A stretch of 51,664 nt of DNA from positions 1 through 51,664 of the forward strand of contig JBCDGZ010000038.1 of NCBI GenBank assembly GCA_038750655.1, in the 5' to 3' direction. The translations under genes and the position numbers were made by a program. The notes under the pieces were generated by a model. The model was not told where the DNA came from and made no database searches. It saw nothing but the letters and a program-made list of their open reading frames with translations. Numbering within the stretch: the stretch's first letter is position 1; each line of letters starts with the position of its first letter. Positions 1 through 8,480 of this stretch are shown here, piece by piece. The DNA is from JBCDGZ01 sp038750655 (GTDB lineage: Bacteria; Bacteroidota; Bacteroidia; Chitinophagales; Saprospiraceae).

Positions 1-590
1 AACAGCGCCATATACATAATGATGCCCAACACCCCACCGATGATCATTCCAATTACCCCACTCATACTGCTGGCATCTTCTTCGCCTTCGATAATCGGTT
101 CCGGGTCGAGGTCGACGTCGGTCTCCAGTTTGTCCAACTCCATTTTATCCAAATTCAGCTCCTCGATTTTGTAGTCACGGATGCGCCGCCGCACCTGCCG
201 CCGGACTCGGGAAGCAATTTCTACACTGAGCTGATCCTCGGCATAATAATAAATGGTATGCTTTTTTGTCGCGATTTCTTTGACAGTAGGAATGTACAAG
301 ATGCCATTATACTCATTCTCTTCAAAATTCTTACGCAGTTCTTCCAACCCCTTTTTCGGATATTGATAGTAGAGGCCCTTCTCATCGCGAAACTTGCGTT
401 CTTTCAAAATGTTGCCCTCATCAACCACAGCGATCGTCAAGGAGGTATCACTCTCGTAAGCAGAGATGAAGCCCACGATAACAAAAAACAGGGCGAAGGC
501 TAGAGGAGTTAGAATGGTAGCAAGGATAAACGAGCGCTTTTTAACTCTCGTTAGGTATTCTCTTTTAAAAATTAACCACAGCTTATTCAT
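1..590 (-). CDS. ABC-2 type (NatB-like) transporter permease, C-terminal part outside window
   Basis: Partial gene read on the minus strand from an ATG at 590 to the window edge without a stop, about 196 codons. The N-terminus is a short basic cytoplasmic stretch (KREYLTRVKKRSF) followed by a hydrophobic segment at about residues 20-43. A long polar extracytoplasmic region follows (residues about 45-175), and a second hydrophobic, glycine-rich segment begins at the edge. This matches ABC-2 permeases of the NatB/ABC2_membrane_3 type, in which a large external domain separates TM1 from the remaining helices. It starts 46 nt downstream of the ATPase gene on the same strand, so the two very likely form one operon and one exporter. 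The substrate cannot be told; NatAB-type systems are linked to sodium or drug export. Confidence 0.8.
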   Translation of the reverse strand, partial: MNKLWLIFKREYLTRVKKRSFILATILTPLAFALFFVIVGFISAYESDTSLTIAVVDEGNILKERKFRDEKGLYYQYPKKGLEELRKNFEENEYNGILYIPTVKEIATKKHTIYYYAEDQLSVEIASRVRRQVRRRIRDYKIEELNLDKMELDKLETDVDLDPEPIIEGEEDASSMSGVIGMIIGGVLGIIMYMAL

Positions 591-636
591 GAATGGATTT
601 CAGATTTTTCGTTGAGGATAGGATTTTTGAAATAAA

Positions 637-1548
637 CTACACAGCTACGACAGGCTCCCCTACTTGCTTGATAAAAATTTCGTTGAGTGTAGGCAAAATT
701 TCGTTGAAGGCCTGAATATGTACTTCACTACGTAGTAAGTGTTGCAGCAGTTCATTCGACTGTTGTTCCGAGTCTAGTTGGACTACGATAGCGTTAGAAT
801 CTGTTTTGATAATGTTCGTTTTCTCTGCCAAATCGCCCGGCAATTGACCGGTAAATTCAATGCGGTACAGGTTTTCCTTGAATTGATTTTTGATGTCTTT
901 CACCGCGCCCTCCAGCACATTGCGCCCCTTATTGATTAATACGATGCGCTCACAAATTTCTTCCACCTGCTCCATGCGATGCGTCGAAAAAATAATGCTG
1001 GTCCCATTGGCATTCAGCTCATCAATCTCGTCTTTGATCAGATTAGTGTTGATGGGATCAAGCCCCGAAAAAGGTTCGTCGAGGATCAATAACTTGGGGC
1101 GGTGCACAACGGTGGCGATAAACTGGATTTTCTGCTGCATTCCCTTCGATAATTCTTCTACTTTTTTGTCCCACCAATCGCTGATCGCAAATTTATCCAT
1201 CCAGCTCTTAATCTCCGTCTTGGCCTTGGCACTAGAATAGCCCTTGAGTTGGGCAAGGTAGAGCAGATGATCGCCCACCTTCATCTTCTTGTACAAACCC
1301 CTTTCTTCGGGCATGTATCCAATCATCGAAGGATGCTCACTACTGAGCTTTTCACCGTCCAGGTATACGGCTCCAGAATCAGCACGTGTGATGGTGGTAA
1401 TAATACGAATGAGGGAAGTTTTGCCGGCACCATTCGGCCCGAGCAGACCAAAGATACAGCCTTTTGGCATTTCGAAGCTCACCCGATCGCAAGCCAAATG
1501 ATTCGAATAGCTCTTGGTGACCTCTTCTAGTTTTAGTATGTGACTCAT
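637..1548 (-). CDS. ABC transporter ATP-binding protein (NatA-like)
   Basis: A 303-residue ATPase subunit. Walker A is GPNGAGKT (residues 37-44), the signature is LSKGMQQ, and Walker B is LLILDEP followed by the D-loop SGLD. The roughly 80 residues after the nucleotide-binding domain look like the DUF4162 tail often found on ABC-2 exporter ATPases. The frame is open further upstream, but the ATG at 1548 begins directly at the domain (MSHILKLEEV) and the upstream codons look non-coding, so I take 1548 as the start. It is followed by the permease gene, with which it should form the ATP-driven exporter. It is divergent from the lipid-kinase gene, with about 79 nt between the two starts. Confidence 0.9.
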   Translation of the reverse strand: MSHILKLEEVTKSYSNHLACDRVSFEMPKGCIFGLLGPNGAGKTSLIRIITTITRADSGAVYLDGEKLSSEHPSMIGYMPEERGLYKKMKVGDHLLYLAQLKGYSSAKAKTEIKSWMDKFAISDWWDKKVEELSKGMQQKIQFIATVVHRPKLLILDEPFSGLDPINTNLIKDEIDELNANGTSIIFSTHRMEQVEEICERIVLINKGRNVLEGAVKDIKNQFKENLYRIEFTGQLPGDLAEKTNIIKTDSNAIVVQLDSEQQSNELLQHLLRSEVHIQAFNEILPTLNEIFIKQVGEPVVAV

Positions 1549-1627
1549 TAGCGTGAATTTAAGCCAAAAATGTAATTTAATACGCCAATTTAATACGGGC
1601 TTTGATTTTTTTTCGATAAAATACAGC

Positions 1628-2566
1628 ATGACAAGCCATCCACCTCCTAAATGGTACATCGTCATTAATCCTGTAGCGGGTAGCGGGCAGGCTAAGCGTC
1701 GATGGCCAGCTATTCAACAACTCCTTCGCTCCGAAGGTTTTAGATTCCAGCCCGTATTCACCCATCATCAGGGCCACGCCATCGATCTAGTCAACGAAGC
1801 CATCCACCAAGGCTATCGCCACTTCGTGGCACTCGGCGGCGATGGCACTAACCACGAAGTCGCCAACGGCCTCCTCCTGCAGCAACAGGTACCCCCCGAC
1901 GAACTCTACTATGCCCTCCTCCCCGTCGGCACGGGCAACGACTGGTGTAAGACCTACAACATCCCCCGACAGCCGCGCCGTTGGATTCAACTCCTCCACC
2001 GGCTCAACACCCGCCTGCAAGATGTTGGTGTCGTTCACTACCATCAACAGGGAAAACAACAACAGCGCTACTTCGTCAATGTTGCCGGACTGGCCTACGA
2101 CGCCTACCTAGTTCGCCACCTAGCTCAGCAAAAAAGCTTCAAAGGCGGGCAGCTCGGCTTTCTCTATCAAACTATGAAATGCCTATTCCGCTACCCCTTA
2201 AGTAAGGCCGCCGTCCAAGTCAACGATCAACAAATCATCGATCAATTCTACACCATTAATGTAGGAATTTGCCGCTATTCGGGCGGCGGTATGCAGTTGG
2301 TCCCCCACGCTATCCCCGACGACGGCCTGCTCGCCCTCACCATCGCCGGCCAGCTCAGCATCCCAGAAATTTTATTCAATACCTATCGTTTCTACACTGG
2401 TACGCTGGATCGCCATCCTAAGATTCAGACTTTTCAGACGGAACGACTCCGCGTCCAAGCGTTGGAGGATCAGCCGACACTAGTTGAGGCAGATGGAGAG
2501 TTTTTAGGGGAGACGCCGGTGGAGTTTAGGGTGCTGCCGAAGGCACTGCGGGTGATTGTGCCTTGA
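1628..2566 (+). CDS. Diacylglycerol/lipid kinase family protein (YegS/LCB5 type)
   Basis: A 312-residue cytoplasmic protein with the lipid-kinase catalytic-domain motifs: VINPVAGSG (12-20), the nucleotide-binding GGDGT (70-74) followed by NHEVANG, and GTGND (101-105). The C-terminal half is beta-rich, as in YegS/DgkB, with the conserved DDGLL and EADGE motifs near the end. Family members phosphorylate diacylglycerol or other lipids; which lipid is used here cannot be read from sequence. The frame is open upstream of 1628, but the family N-terminus fits MTSHPPPKWY, so 1628 is chosen. It is divergent from the ABC exporter and appears to be transcribed alone. Confidence 0.88.
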   Translation: MTSHPPPKWYIVINPVAGSGQAKRRWPAIQQLLRSEGFRFQPVFTHHQGHAIDLVNEAIHQGYRHFVALGGDGTNHEVANGLLLQQQVPPDELYYALLPVGTGNDWCKTYNIPRQPRRWIQLLHRLNTRLQDVGVVHYHQQGKQQQRYFVNVAGLAYDAYLVRHLAQQKSFKGGQLGFLYQTMKCLFRYPLSKAAVQVNDQQIIDQFYTINVGICRYSGGGMQLVPHAIPDDGLLALTIAGQLSIPEILFNTYRFYTGTLDRHPKIQTFQTERLRVQALEDQPTLVEADGEFLGETPVEFRVLPKALRVIVP

Positions 2567-2588
2567 TTCTAAGGGTTTAGAATTGATC

Positions 2589-2882
2589 TCACTTGTGTCT
2601 CAAGTAAGGCTTTATCTGGTAAGTAGATTTGGGTAAATCCTTGGGGGCTGTTATACGGTTCCCTCTTTTGGACATATCAAGGATTTCTTGTTTATCTTTA
2701 CTTAAGGCGAGACGATGAAATAAAGCCGTCTTTTTTTGTCTCTTCAGTTCTCTAACTGACCATGATTCTAATACTGTTTGCTTTTCATAAAAATTTCTTT
2801 CAAGGTCATTCGAAATACTTAGCAGTTCGGCATAGTGACTCCATGACAATTTTCCAGACACTGTCTGGATTTTTGGATACAA
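2589..2882 (-). pseudogene. Remnant of a DUF1016/YhcG-type PDDEXK nuclease (N-terminal domain only)
   Basis: A 97-codon open stretch whose core (KLSWSHYAELLSI, then ERNFYEKQ, WSVRELKRQ and LFHRLALSKDK) is a clear match to the N-terminal DUF1016 domain of YhcG-like proteins. Family members are about 330-350 residues, with some 50 residues before this point and a PDDEXK nuclease domain after it; both are missing here. No ATG begins the frame (the first possible start is a TTG at 2882), and it stops at 2589 just where the family enters the linker to the nuclease domain. I therefore read it as a decayed gene, although expression of the fragment cannot be excluded. It lies between two convergent genes with no visible transposon ends. 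Confidence 0.7.
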
Positions 2883-2923
2883 AGCAGTAACATGGAATGT
2901 TTTTGGGAAAGATATGGCAACGG

Positions 2924-4459
2924 CTAGAACCTCTCAAATACCACCTCCTCATCTCTCAAATACCGCTTACTCACCCCCAACAACTCCTTACTCCCAATCA
3001 ACTCTGCCGCCCGATTAATATCCTCCGCGAAAATCCGATCTTCCTCAGCGAAGGTGATGTACTGGCGGATATGGGCGTGAAGAGCCTCCAAGGATTCGCT
3101 AGAGCGCAGGGGCCGACGGAAATCAAGGGCCTGAGCAGCGCACAGCAGCTCGATGGCCAGAATGCGCCGCAGGTTTTCACAGACCCGCAGGGCCTTCCGC
3201 CCGCCGATGGAGCCCATGCTAACATGATCCTCTTGCCCCAGCGACGTGGGAATGCTATCCGCGCTAGCGGGAAAGCAGAGGCCCTTATTTTCACTGACTA
3301 GTGCAGCAGCGGTGTATTGCAAGAGCATGAAGCCGGAGTTGACGCCCGTTTCCTCCATCAGCAGCTTAGGCAGGCCGTGTTTGCCTTCCAGGGAAAGGTA
3401 GGAGCGGCGGTCCGAGATATTGCCCAGCTCGGCGGCGGCCAAGCAGGCATAGTCCAACGGGAGGGCCAGCGGCTGGCCGTGGAAGTTGCCGCCGCTGATG
3501 GTGAAGTCGCGGTTGAAGACAACGGGGTTGTCGGTAACGGCGTTGAGTTCGATTTCTAGTAATTCTTTGAGGTGGAGCCAGGCGGTGCGGGAAGCGCCGT
3601 GTACTTGAGGGATGCAGCGCAGGGAGTAGGGATCTTGCACGCGATCGCAGTCGGCGTGAGCCTCCATAATGGCAGAGTCACGGAGGAGGGCATCGATGCG
3701 GTGGGCGACGTGACGGTTGCCGGGATAGGGACGGGTTTGGTGCAGGGCTTCGTGAAAAGGCCGGCGGGAGCCTTGCAGGCCTTCGATCATCAGTGCTCCG
3801 ATGAGATCGGCGTGGGCCAGGCAGTTGTGCAGCTGATCGACGACCATGACGGCATGGGCGGCGATGAACTGAGTGCCGTTGATCAGGGCTAGCCCGGCTT
3901 TGGGGCCGAGTTGGAGGGGCGCTAGATCGTGCTGTTGAAGGATGTCAGCGGCAGGCCGGGTTTGGCCTTGGTAGCGGACTTGGCCTTCGCCAATCAGGGG
4001 TAAAAAGAGGTGAGCCAGGGGGGCTAGATCGCCCGAAGCCCCAACCGAGCCTTGTGCCGGCACCACTGGGGTGACGTCATTGCTGATGTGCCAAATCATC
4101 CGATCCAGTACTTCGGTGTGGATACCCGAGTAGCCTTTGGCCAAGGCATGCACCTTAAGGATAAGCATGAGCTTGGCGATGTCCGCCGTTACCGGCTCCC
4201 CGACGCCAACACTATGACTCAGGAGGATTTTACGCTGCAATTCTCGGGTTTCGTCCGGAGAAATTTTGGTATTGCACAGGGGGCCGAAGCCAGTGTTGAT
4301 GCCGTACACAGCCTGATGGTCTCCAGCAATGTCGACGACTGCCTCATAGCACCCTTGAATCTTGGTTCGGGTGTCTTCAGCAATTTGGGCATTGAGGGCT
4401 CCGTGAAGGATGGCCAGGGCTTTTCCGGCAGTTAAATGGTCCTTACCGTAGTGAAACAT
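2924..4459 (-). CDS. hutH: Histidine ammonia-lyase
   Basis: A 511-residue member of the aromatic amino acid lyase superfamily. The Ala-Ser-Gly triad that cyclises to the MIO electrophile is at residues 141-143 within GSVGASGDLAPLAHL. YGINTGFG with the catalytic Tyr (residue 52) and the QEDHVSMG motif are both present. HutH converts histidine to urocanate and ammonia, the first step of histidine degradation in the cytoplasm. The length and the QEDHVSMG motif favour histidine over phenylalanine or tyrosine as substrate, but substrate choice is an inference. No other hut genes are adjacent; the neighbours are a nuclease remnant downstream and a divergent redox lipoprotein. Confidence 0.9.
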   Translation of the reverse strand: MFHYGKDHLTAGKALAILHGALNAQIAEDTRTKIQGCYEAVVDIAGDHQAVYGINTGFGPLCNTKISPDETRELQRKILLSHSVGVGEPVTADIAKLMLILKVHALAKGYSGIHTEVLDRMIWHISNDVTPVVPAQGSVGASGDLAPLAHLFLPLIGEGQVRYQGQTRPAADILQQHDLAPLQLGPKAGLALINGTQFIAAHAVMVVDQLHNCLAHADLIGALMIEGLQGSRRPFHEALHQTRPYPGNRHVAHRIDALLRDSAIMEAHADCDRVQDPYSLRCIPQVHGASRTAWLHLKELLEIELNAVTDNPVVFNRDFTISGGNFHGQPLALPLDYACLAAAELGNISDRRSYLSLEGKHGLPKLLMEETGVNSGFMLLQYTAAALVSENKGLCFPASADSIPTSLGQEDHVSMGSIGGRKALRVCENLRRILAIELLCAAQALDFRRPLRSSESLEALHAHIRQYITFAEEDRIFAEDINRAAELIGSKELLGVSKRYLRDEEVVFERF

Positions 4460-4664
4460 TTGTTGCCGTGGTTATTTTTAGGTAATATTCAGCAGTAAAG
4501 GTATTTCCTTTTTATAAATTCACCAAAAACAAGAATATGGCCAATAATTATAATAAGTCGTCGAGGCGCGGCGTTAAATTGGCCTCCTTCATAAACATCC
4601 CCTACCTACATTGCGTTTTTTTTACGTATTTTCCTATTGATTAACTCACTTTCAAATTCAAATC

Positions 4665-5363
4665 ATGAAAAATTTAGCTGGTTTATTTATGCTCCTGTTC
4701 GCTTTTGCGGGTCTTTTTCAAGCCTGTGGCGATGCTGGACAAACCACTACCGAAACTACAACGGCTGAAGCTACAACCAACACGGACACTGATGCCAAAG
4801 CGGTAAAGGTGGTCAACAATGAAGAGGCCGAAGGCTATGAGGTTGGCGACAAAGCAACCGATTTTAGCCTCAAAAATGTAGATGGCAAAATGATTTCCCT
4901 GGCAGACCACAAGGAAGCCAAAGGGTTTATCGTTACCTTCACTTGCAATCACTGTCCCTATGCTGTTCTATATGAAGATCGCCTGATTGATCTGCATAAC
5001 AAGTTTGCCGCTCAGGGTTATCCCGTCGTTGCGATTAATCCTAACGATCCAGCTGTACAGCCGCAGGATGGCTTTGAAGAAATGAAGGCTAGAGCCCAAG
5101 AAAAGGCTTTTCCTTTTGTTTACTTGTTTGACGAAGGTCAGCAAGTCTATCCTCAGTACGGTGCTACTCGTACCCCGCACGTTTATCTGCTGGACAAAGA
5201 CTTGACGGTACAGTACATCGGTGCCATTGATGACAATGCCCGCGATGCTTCGGCCGTTAAGGTGAAATATGTTGAAGATGCGATTGCTGCTTTGGAAAGC
5301 GGCAAAAAGCCTGATCCGAATTTCACCAAAGCTATTGGTTGTACGATCAAGGCCAAATCATAA
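4665..5363 (+). CDS. Thioredoxin-fold (redoxin) lipoprotein
   Basis: A 232-residue envelope protein. The signal peptide ends in LFQAC (Cys21), a likely lipobox, followed by a Thr/Glu-rich linker (residues 26-50). The redoxin domain starts near residue 58 (VGDKATDFSLKNVDG) and has a CxxC centre as TFTCNHCPYA (Cys94, Cys97). Then come YEDRL and, further on, TPHVYLLD, the cis-Pro loop of thioredoxin folds. The CNHCP form is typical of an AhpC/TSA-related thioredoxin family common in Bacteroidota. It probably acts as a membrane-anchored periplasmic thiol reductant, but the partner is unknown. A strong hairpin follows the stop at 5363. Confidence 0.85.
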   Translation: MKNLAGLFMLLFAFAGLFQACGDAGQTTTETTTAEATTNTDTDAKAVKVVNNEEAEGYEVGDKATDFSLKNVDGKMISLADHKEAKGFIVTFTCNHCPYAVLYEDRLIDLHNKFAAQGYPVVAINPNDPAVQPQDGFEEMKARAQEKAFPFVYLFDEGQQVYPQYGATRTPHVYLLDKDLTVQYIGAIDDNARDASAVKVKYVEDAIAALESGKKPDPNFTKAIGCTIKAKS

Positions 5364-5375
5364 ACGTCAAAAAAT

Positions 5376-5411
5376 AGCCATTCCAGCCTAATCCGTTGGG
5401 CTGGAATGGCT
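5376..5411 (+). terminator. Perfect 13-bp hairpin after the redoxin lipoprotein gene
   Basis: AGCCATTCCAGCC (5376-5388) pairs perfectly with GGCTGGAATGGCT (5399-5411) around a 10-nt loop, 12 nt after the stop codon. The downstream stretch is pyrimidine-rich but not a pure T run, so it could be a terminator or an mRNA-stabilising hairpin. It also shows that any start of the next gene inside this stem (ATG at 5406) is unlikely. Confidence 0.7.
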
Positions 5412-5465
5412 TCTCCTTATTCTTCCCCAGGCCCTAGTATCGTAACTTATGTAGCTTTTTCCGTT

Positions 5466-6635
5466 ATGTTTAAAAAGATTATGAAGCTAGTTCCGGTCCT
5501 GTTCTTAGGTCTCCTTTTGGCGACCTTATGCCCAGCACAAAAGCGAATTAACCTCGTCCCTAACCCTTCTTTTGAAGACCTTTTCAATCTTCCTGTTCGC
5601 CCCAATCCTCGCAACAGCTTCGAATTTGAGCCCAAAAGTGGCTACAAACCTTTTCAAAAAAACACCAAATTTTGGTTTGCAGGCAGTAAGACTACTCCCG
5701 ATTTACGCATCACTACGGATGACAACTACTCGGAGTGCCGCCGCCGCTATCCTATCTGCGATAAAGCCCGTACGGGCGATATGATGGTGGGTATCATCAC
5801 CTATCTGCGCAATAGCTATACGGACTCCTACCGCGAATATGTGCAAACGAAGCTGGGGAAGGCCCTCCGGCCAGGGGTCAAAACCTATGTAGAGCTATGG
5901 ATAGTTAAAGAGCGGCAGGCCAAGTTGGTTTCTAACAACATCGGCATTTATTTTTCCGACAAAAAAGTAGAAGAAGATACCGAAGTGGTGGTCAAAAGGA
6001 CACCTCAGATCAATATCGACTCTGTGATCAACCTGGATAGCTACGGCTGGGTAAGGATTGTAGATAGCTTTATTCCCGATAAGCCCCTGCGCTTTATGAC
6101 CATCGGCAATTTCTACGATAACCAAAAAACGGAGCTTTATGTCTCCGAGCACTTCCACGGCTCGCCGTATACGCCGCCCTATGCCTACTATTTACTCGAT
6201 GATCTTCGGGTTTGGCAAAAAGAAGAGGAAGAAGAACCGCAGGAACGCCCCTCGTCTCCACTAGTCTACGACACCAGCACTATCCAAATCAATGAGGCCG
6301 TCCGCCTCGATGATATTCACTTCCGCCTGGACCGCTCCGAACTGGAACCCGCCTCTTTGACCGAACTCGAAAAGCTGCACCAACTCCTGCAGGATTATCC
6401 CAGTATCAAAATAGACATTCACGGCCACACCGACAATCAGGCCAATGACAGCTACAATATGCAGCTCTCGACGGCCCGCGCCCGCGCCGTCTACCATTAC
6501 CTACTGGATAAAGGCATTCCGGGGGAGCGAATGAGTTACAAGGGCTTTGGAGAGCGTCAGCCCATCGATACCAATGATACAGAGTTGGGAAAGGCGAATA
6601 ACCGTAGGGTAGAATTTATTGTATTACCCAAGTAA
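5466..6635 (+). CDS. OmpA family protein
   Basis: A 389-residue exported protein with a signal peptide (second Met at 5481, then a hydrophobic run ending ATLCPAQ). Residues about 20-260 form a beta-rich module beginning NLVPNPSFED, a pattern of carbohydrate-binding or jelly-roll modules in Bacteroidota surface proteins. The C-terminal domain (about 275-389) is an OmpA/MotB peptidoglycan-binding domain: IDIHGHTDN, then LSTARARAV, then YKGFGERQP and NNRRVEFIV. It probably links the outer membrane to peptidoglycan. I chose 5466 because the upstream ATG lies inside the preceding hairpin and no signal peptide would follow it directly. It is convergent with the RRM gene. Confidence 0.88.
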   Translation: MFKKIMKLVPVLFLGLLLATLCPAQKRINLVPNPSFEDLFNLPVRPNPRNSFEFEPKSGYKPFQKNTKFWFAGSKTTPDLRITTDDNYSECRRRYPICDKARTGDMMVGIITYLRNSYTDSYREYVQTKLGKALRPGVKTYVELWIVKERQAKLVSNNIGIYFSDKKVEEDTEVVVKRTPQINIDSVINLDSYGWVRIVDSFIPDKPLRFMTIGNFYDNQKTELYVSEHFHGSPYTPPYAYYLLDDLRVWQKEEEEEPQERPSSPLVYDTSTIQINEAVRLDDIHFRLDRSELEPASLTELEKLHQLLQDYPSIKIDIHGHTDNQANDSYNMQLSTARARAVYHYLLDKGIPGERMSYKGFGERQPIDTNDTELGKANNRRVEFIVLPK

Positions 6636-6657
6636 TTGCAGCCATTCAAGGTAGCCC

Positions 6658-6698
6658 AAAAAGGAAGATGGCCTTAACACATTAGTGCTAAAGCCATC
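6658..6698 (-). terminator. Rho-independent terminator of the RRM protein gene
   Basis: Read on the minus strand, GATGGCTTTAGCAC (6698-6685) pairs with GTGTTAAGGCCATC (6680-6667), with two G-U wobbles and a TAAT loop. It is followed by TTCC and five T (6666-6658). The wobbles pair only in the minus-strand RNA, which fixes the direction. Confidence 0.72.
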
Positions 6699-6731
6699 CC
6701 CTGTATAAGTTGCTATGCAAAGAGCAAAGTC

Positions 6732-7088
6732 CTAGTAGCGATTGCGGTTGTAACCGCCGCCGCCACCGTAGCCACCGCCACCGTAGCCGCCGCCACCGCC
6801 GCCATAACCACCGCCACCGCGGTTGTCACGTCTTGGTGGACGCTTCTCTCTAGGTTCTGCTTTCTTCACAACAATGGTTCTTCCATCTACTTCAGTGTCG
6901 TTCAGGGCTTCGATAGCCGCAAGGCCTTCATCATCATTGGGCATTTCAACAAAGCCGTAGCCCTTTGACTTCTGGGTAAATTTGTCGTAAATGATCTTTA
7001 CAGAATCGACTGCTCCGAACTCTTCGAAGACTTGTTGAAGGTAACTTTCGTTCGTGTCGAAATTTAACTTCGCTACAAAAATGTTCAT
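6732..7088 (-). CDS. RRM RNA-binding protein with glycine-rich tail
   Basis: A 118-residue protein. A single RNA-recognition motif spans residues about 1-80, with RNP2 as IFVAKL at the N-terminus and RNP1 as KGYGFVEM, whose aromatic residues stack on RNA bases. The tail after PPRRDN is almost only Gly and Tyr (repeats of GGGGY) and ends YNRNRY. Such proteins in cyanobacteria and Bacteroidota are usually cold-responsive RNA chaperones; that role is inferred. The ATG at 7088 is taken as the start; a TTG codon lies immediately before it. The leader is very T/U-rich on the coding strand. It is divergent from the ECF sigma factor gene across 250 bp. Confidence 0.9.
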   Translation of the reverse strand: MNIFVAKLNFDTNESYLQQVFEEFGAVDSVKIIYDKFTQKSKGYGFVEMPNDDEGLAAIEALNDTEVDGRTIVVKKAEPREKRPPRRDNRGGGGYGGGGGGYGGGGYGGGGGYNRNRY

Positions 7089-7338
7089 CAAAAAAAAATT
7101 TAAAATAAAAAAAGGAGAAAAATTACAGCAGCAATAAGAATTGATAGCAGGAAAGAGAAATAATCAAAATCGTACATTAAACCTTGGATGCCACGTAAAA
7201 TAACTCAAATACACTATAAAAGTACGGGTAATATGACTATAAATCCACTTTTACTCTCTTTTTCTCAAAAATTTATGCTCATATTTAAAGTAAACAGCCT
7301 ACTTATTCGTCCTCTTCAATAAAGCACAATACAGGTTA
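7089..7338. promoter_or_regulatory. A/T-rich divergent intergenic region between the RRM gene and the ECF sigma gene
   Basis: This 250-bp spacer must hold promoters for both divergent genes. The part next to the RRM start is a run of A on the plus strand (U in the RRM leader). I see no exact TAnnTTTG box, no clear operator and no coding potential here. Confidence 0.4.
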
Positions 7339-7890
7339 ATGACGCAAAAGCGGGAAAATACCATCAGCAGTCTGATCAAAACCTACAACCGGCGGTTGTT
7401 TCAGTTCATCCGGGGCCGGGTGCCCAATAACGCGGATGCAGAGGATATTTTGCAGGAGGTCTGGTACCAGCTCAGTAAAGTTGTGGACATCAGCTCGATC
7501 GAACAGATCAGCGGCTGGCTCTTTCAGGTAGCCCGCAACAAAGTGACCGATAATTACCGCAAGCAGCGCCCAGCACTACTGGACGATTTTAGCTACAAGA
7601 AGGAAGAAGGAGAATTAAATGTCAAGCAAATCCTCATGGCGGAAAACCCTTCGCCGGAGATGGAAAACCTCAAGGAATTGTTCTGGGAGGCCCTCTTTGA
7701 TGCCCTTGAGGAGCTACCAGCGCAGCAACGAGAGGTGTTTATCTGGAATGAGCTGGAAGATCAAACTTTCCAGGAGATTGCGGATCGCACTGGTGTAAAT
7801 ATCAAAACTTTAATTTCCAGAAAGCGTTATGCAGTGCAGCATTTGCGCAAACGGTTGGAAGCATTATATGGTGAATTTCTGGATTTCTAG
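7339..7890 (+). CDS. ECF-type RNA polymerase sigma factor
   Basis: A 183-residue sigma-70 family protein with only regions 2 and 4. Region 2 is at about 10-75 (RRLFQFIRGR, DAEDILQEVW, ISGWLFQVARNKVTDNYRK). Region 4 is at about 118-175 (LEELPAQQREVFIWNEL, then the helix-turn-helix TFQEIADRTGVNIKTLISRKRYA). It recruits RNA polymerase to a dedicated regulon. No classical zinc-finger or FecR-type anti-sigma gene follows; instead a small basic membrane protein begins 24 nt downstream and may regulate it. The Hsp20 gene two places on suggests a stress response. Confidence 0.9.
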   Translation: MTQKRENTISSLIKTYNRRLFQFIRGRVPNNADAEDILQEVWYQLSKVVDISSIEQISGWLFQVARNKVTDNYRKQRPALLDDFSYKKEEGELNVKQILMAENPSPEMENLKELFWEALFDALEELPAQQREVFIWNELEDQTFQEIADRTGVNIKTLISRKRYAVQHLRKRLEALYGEFLDF

Positions 7891-7914
7891 CGATTTAAAA
7901 AATTCGTATCAATC

Positions 7915-8271
7915 ATGTACAGCAATAAAGCAAGATTTAGAGGAAAACCCTGGCCCGTAAAGCTGCTGTTCTTTTTACTGGCGGCGGCAGCTTTCCTATT
8001 GTTGGTTGGTGGAGCCATCATGTGGCTCTGGAATGCCATTCTCCCAGACCTGGTCGGCGTCAAGCCGATCCGATTCTGGCAGGCGGTGGGGCTGCTTCTG
8101 CTGGTGCGTTTACTGATGGGTGGTCTGCGCTATGGTTTATTCGGTAGCAAGCGGCACTACGCTCGAAAGCGCCGCTGGAAGGAAAAGTGGATGAATATGT
8201 CGGAGGAAGAACGTCAGGAGTTTAAAAACCGCTGGAAAGAACGTTGCCGTCACCGAAGCAGAGAAAAATAA
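7915..8271 (+). CDS. Small two-helix membrane protein, co-transcribed with the sigma factor
   Basis: A 118-residue protein with two hydrophobic segments (about 17-42 and 55-72). A strongly basic and then charged C-terminal tail follows (RHYARKRRWKEKW, then SEEERQEFKNRWKERC). Similar proteins directly follow ECF sigma genes in other Bacteroidota, as far as I recall, and the 24-nt gap supports co-transcription. It might act as a membrane anchor or regulator of the sigma factor, but no anti-sigma motif is visible. A hairpin with a T run follows the stop. Confidence 0.75.
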   Translation: MYSNKARFRGKPWPVKLLFFLLAAAAFLLLVGGAIMWLWNAILPDLVGVKPIRFWQAVGLLLLVRLLMGGLRYGLFGSKRHYARKRRWKEKWMNMSEEERQEFKNRWKERCRHRSREK

Positions 8272-8299
8272 TACTTCACCAAAAGACCTATAAATCAAT

Positions 8300-8337
8300 G
8301 ATAATTAGTCAATTAATTTTGGCTGATTATTTTTTTT
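8300..8337 (+). terminator. Rho-independent terminator after the sigma/membrane-protein pair
   Basis: GATAATTAGTC (8300-8310) pairs with GGCTGATTAT and the next T (8321-8331), using G-U wobbles, around a 10-nt loop. A run of T follows to 8337. It separates the sigma pair from the two downstream genes. Confidence 0.65.
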
Positions 8338-8480
8338 GAAAAAAATACACTTTTCTTAAAGTAATTCTCCGCCTCCCTCGTCTTCCTAATTGAAACGGTG
8401 ATCAACGCAAGCCAATAAGGCCCAAGGTTACGGAAAAGGAACCGCGCTGATCCGATTTATTCACCTAAAAAGAAAATCAA

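Noticed and set aside
1549..1665. N-terminal extension of the NatA-like ATPase up to 1665
   Set aside because: The extension overlaps the divergent lipid-kinase start region, and the ABC domain begins exactly at the ATG at 1548.
2567..2923. Insertion sequence around the nuclease remnant
   Set aside because: No terminal inverted repeats, target duplication or transposase frame are visible.
2924..4459. Assignment as phenylalanine or tyrosine ammonia-lyase
   Set aside because: Length of 511 residues and the QEDHVSMG motif fit histidine ammonia-lyase better, although substrate cannot be proven by eye.
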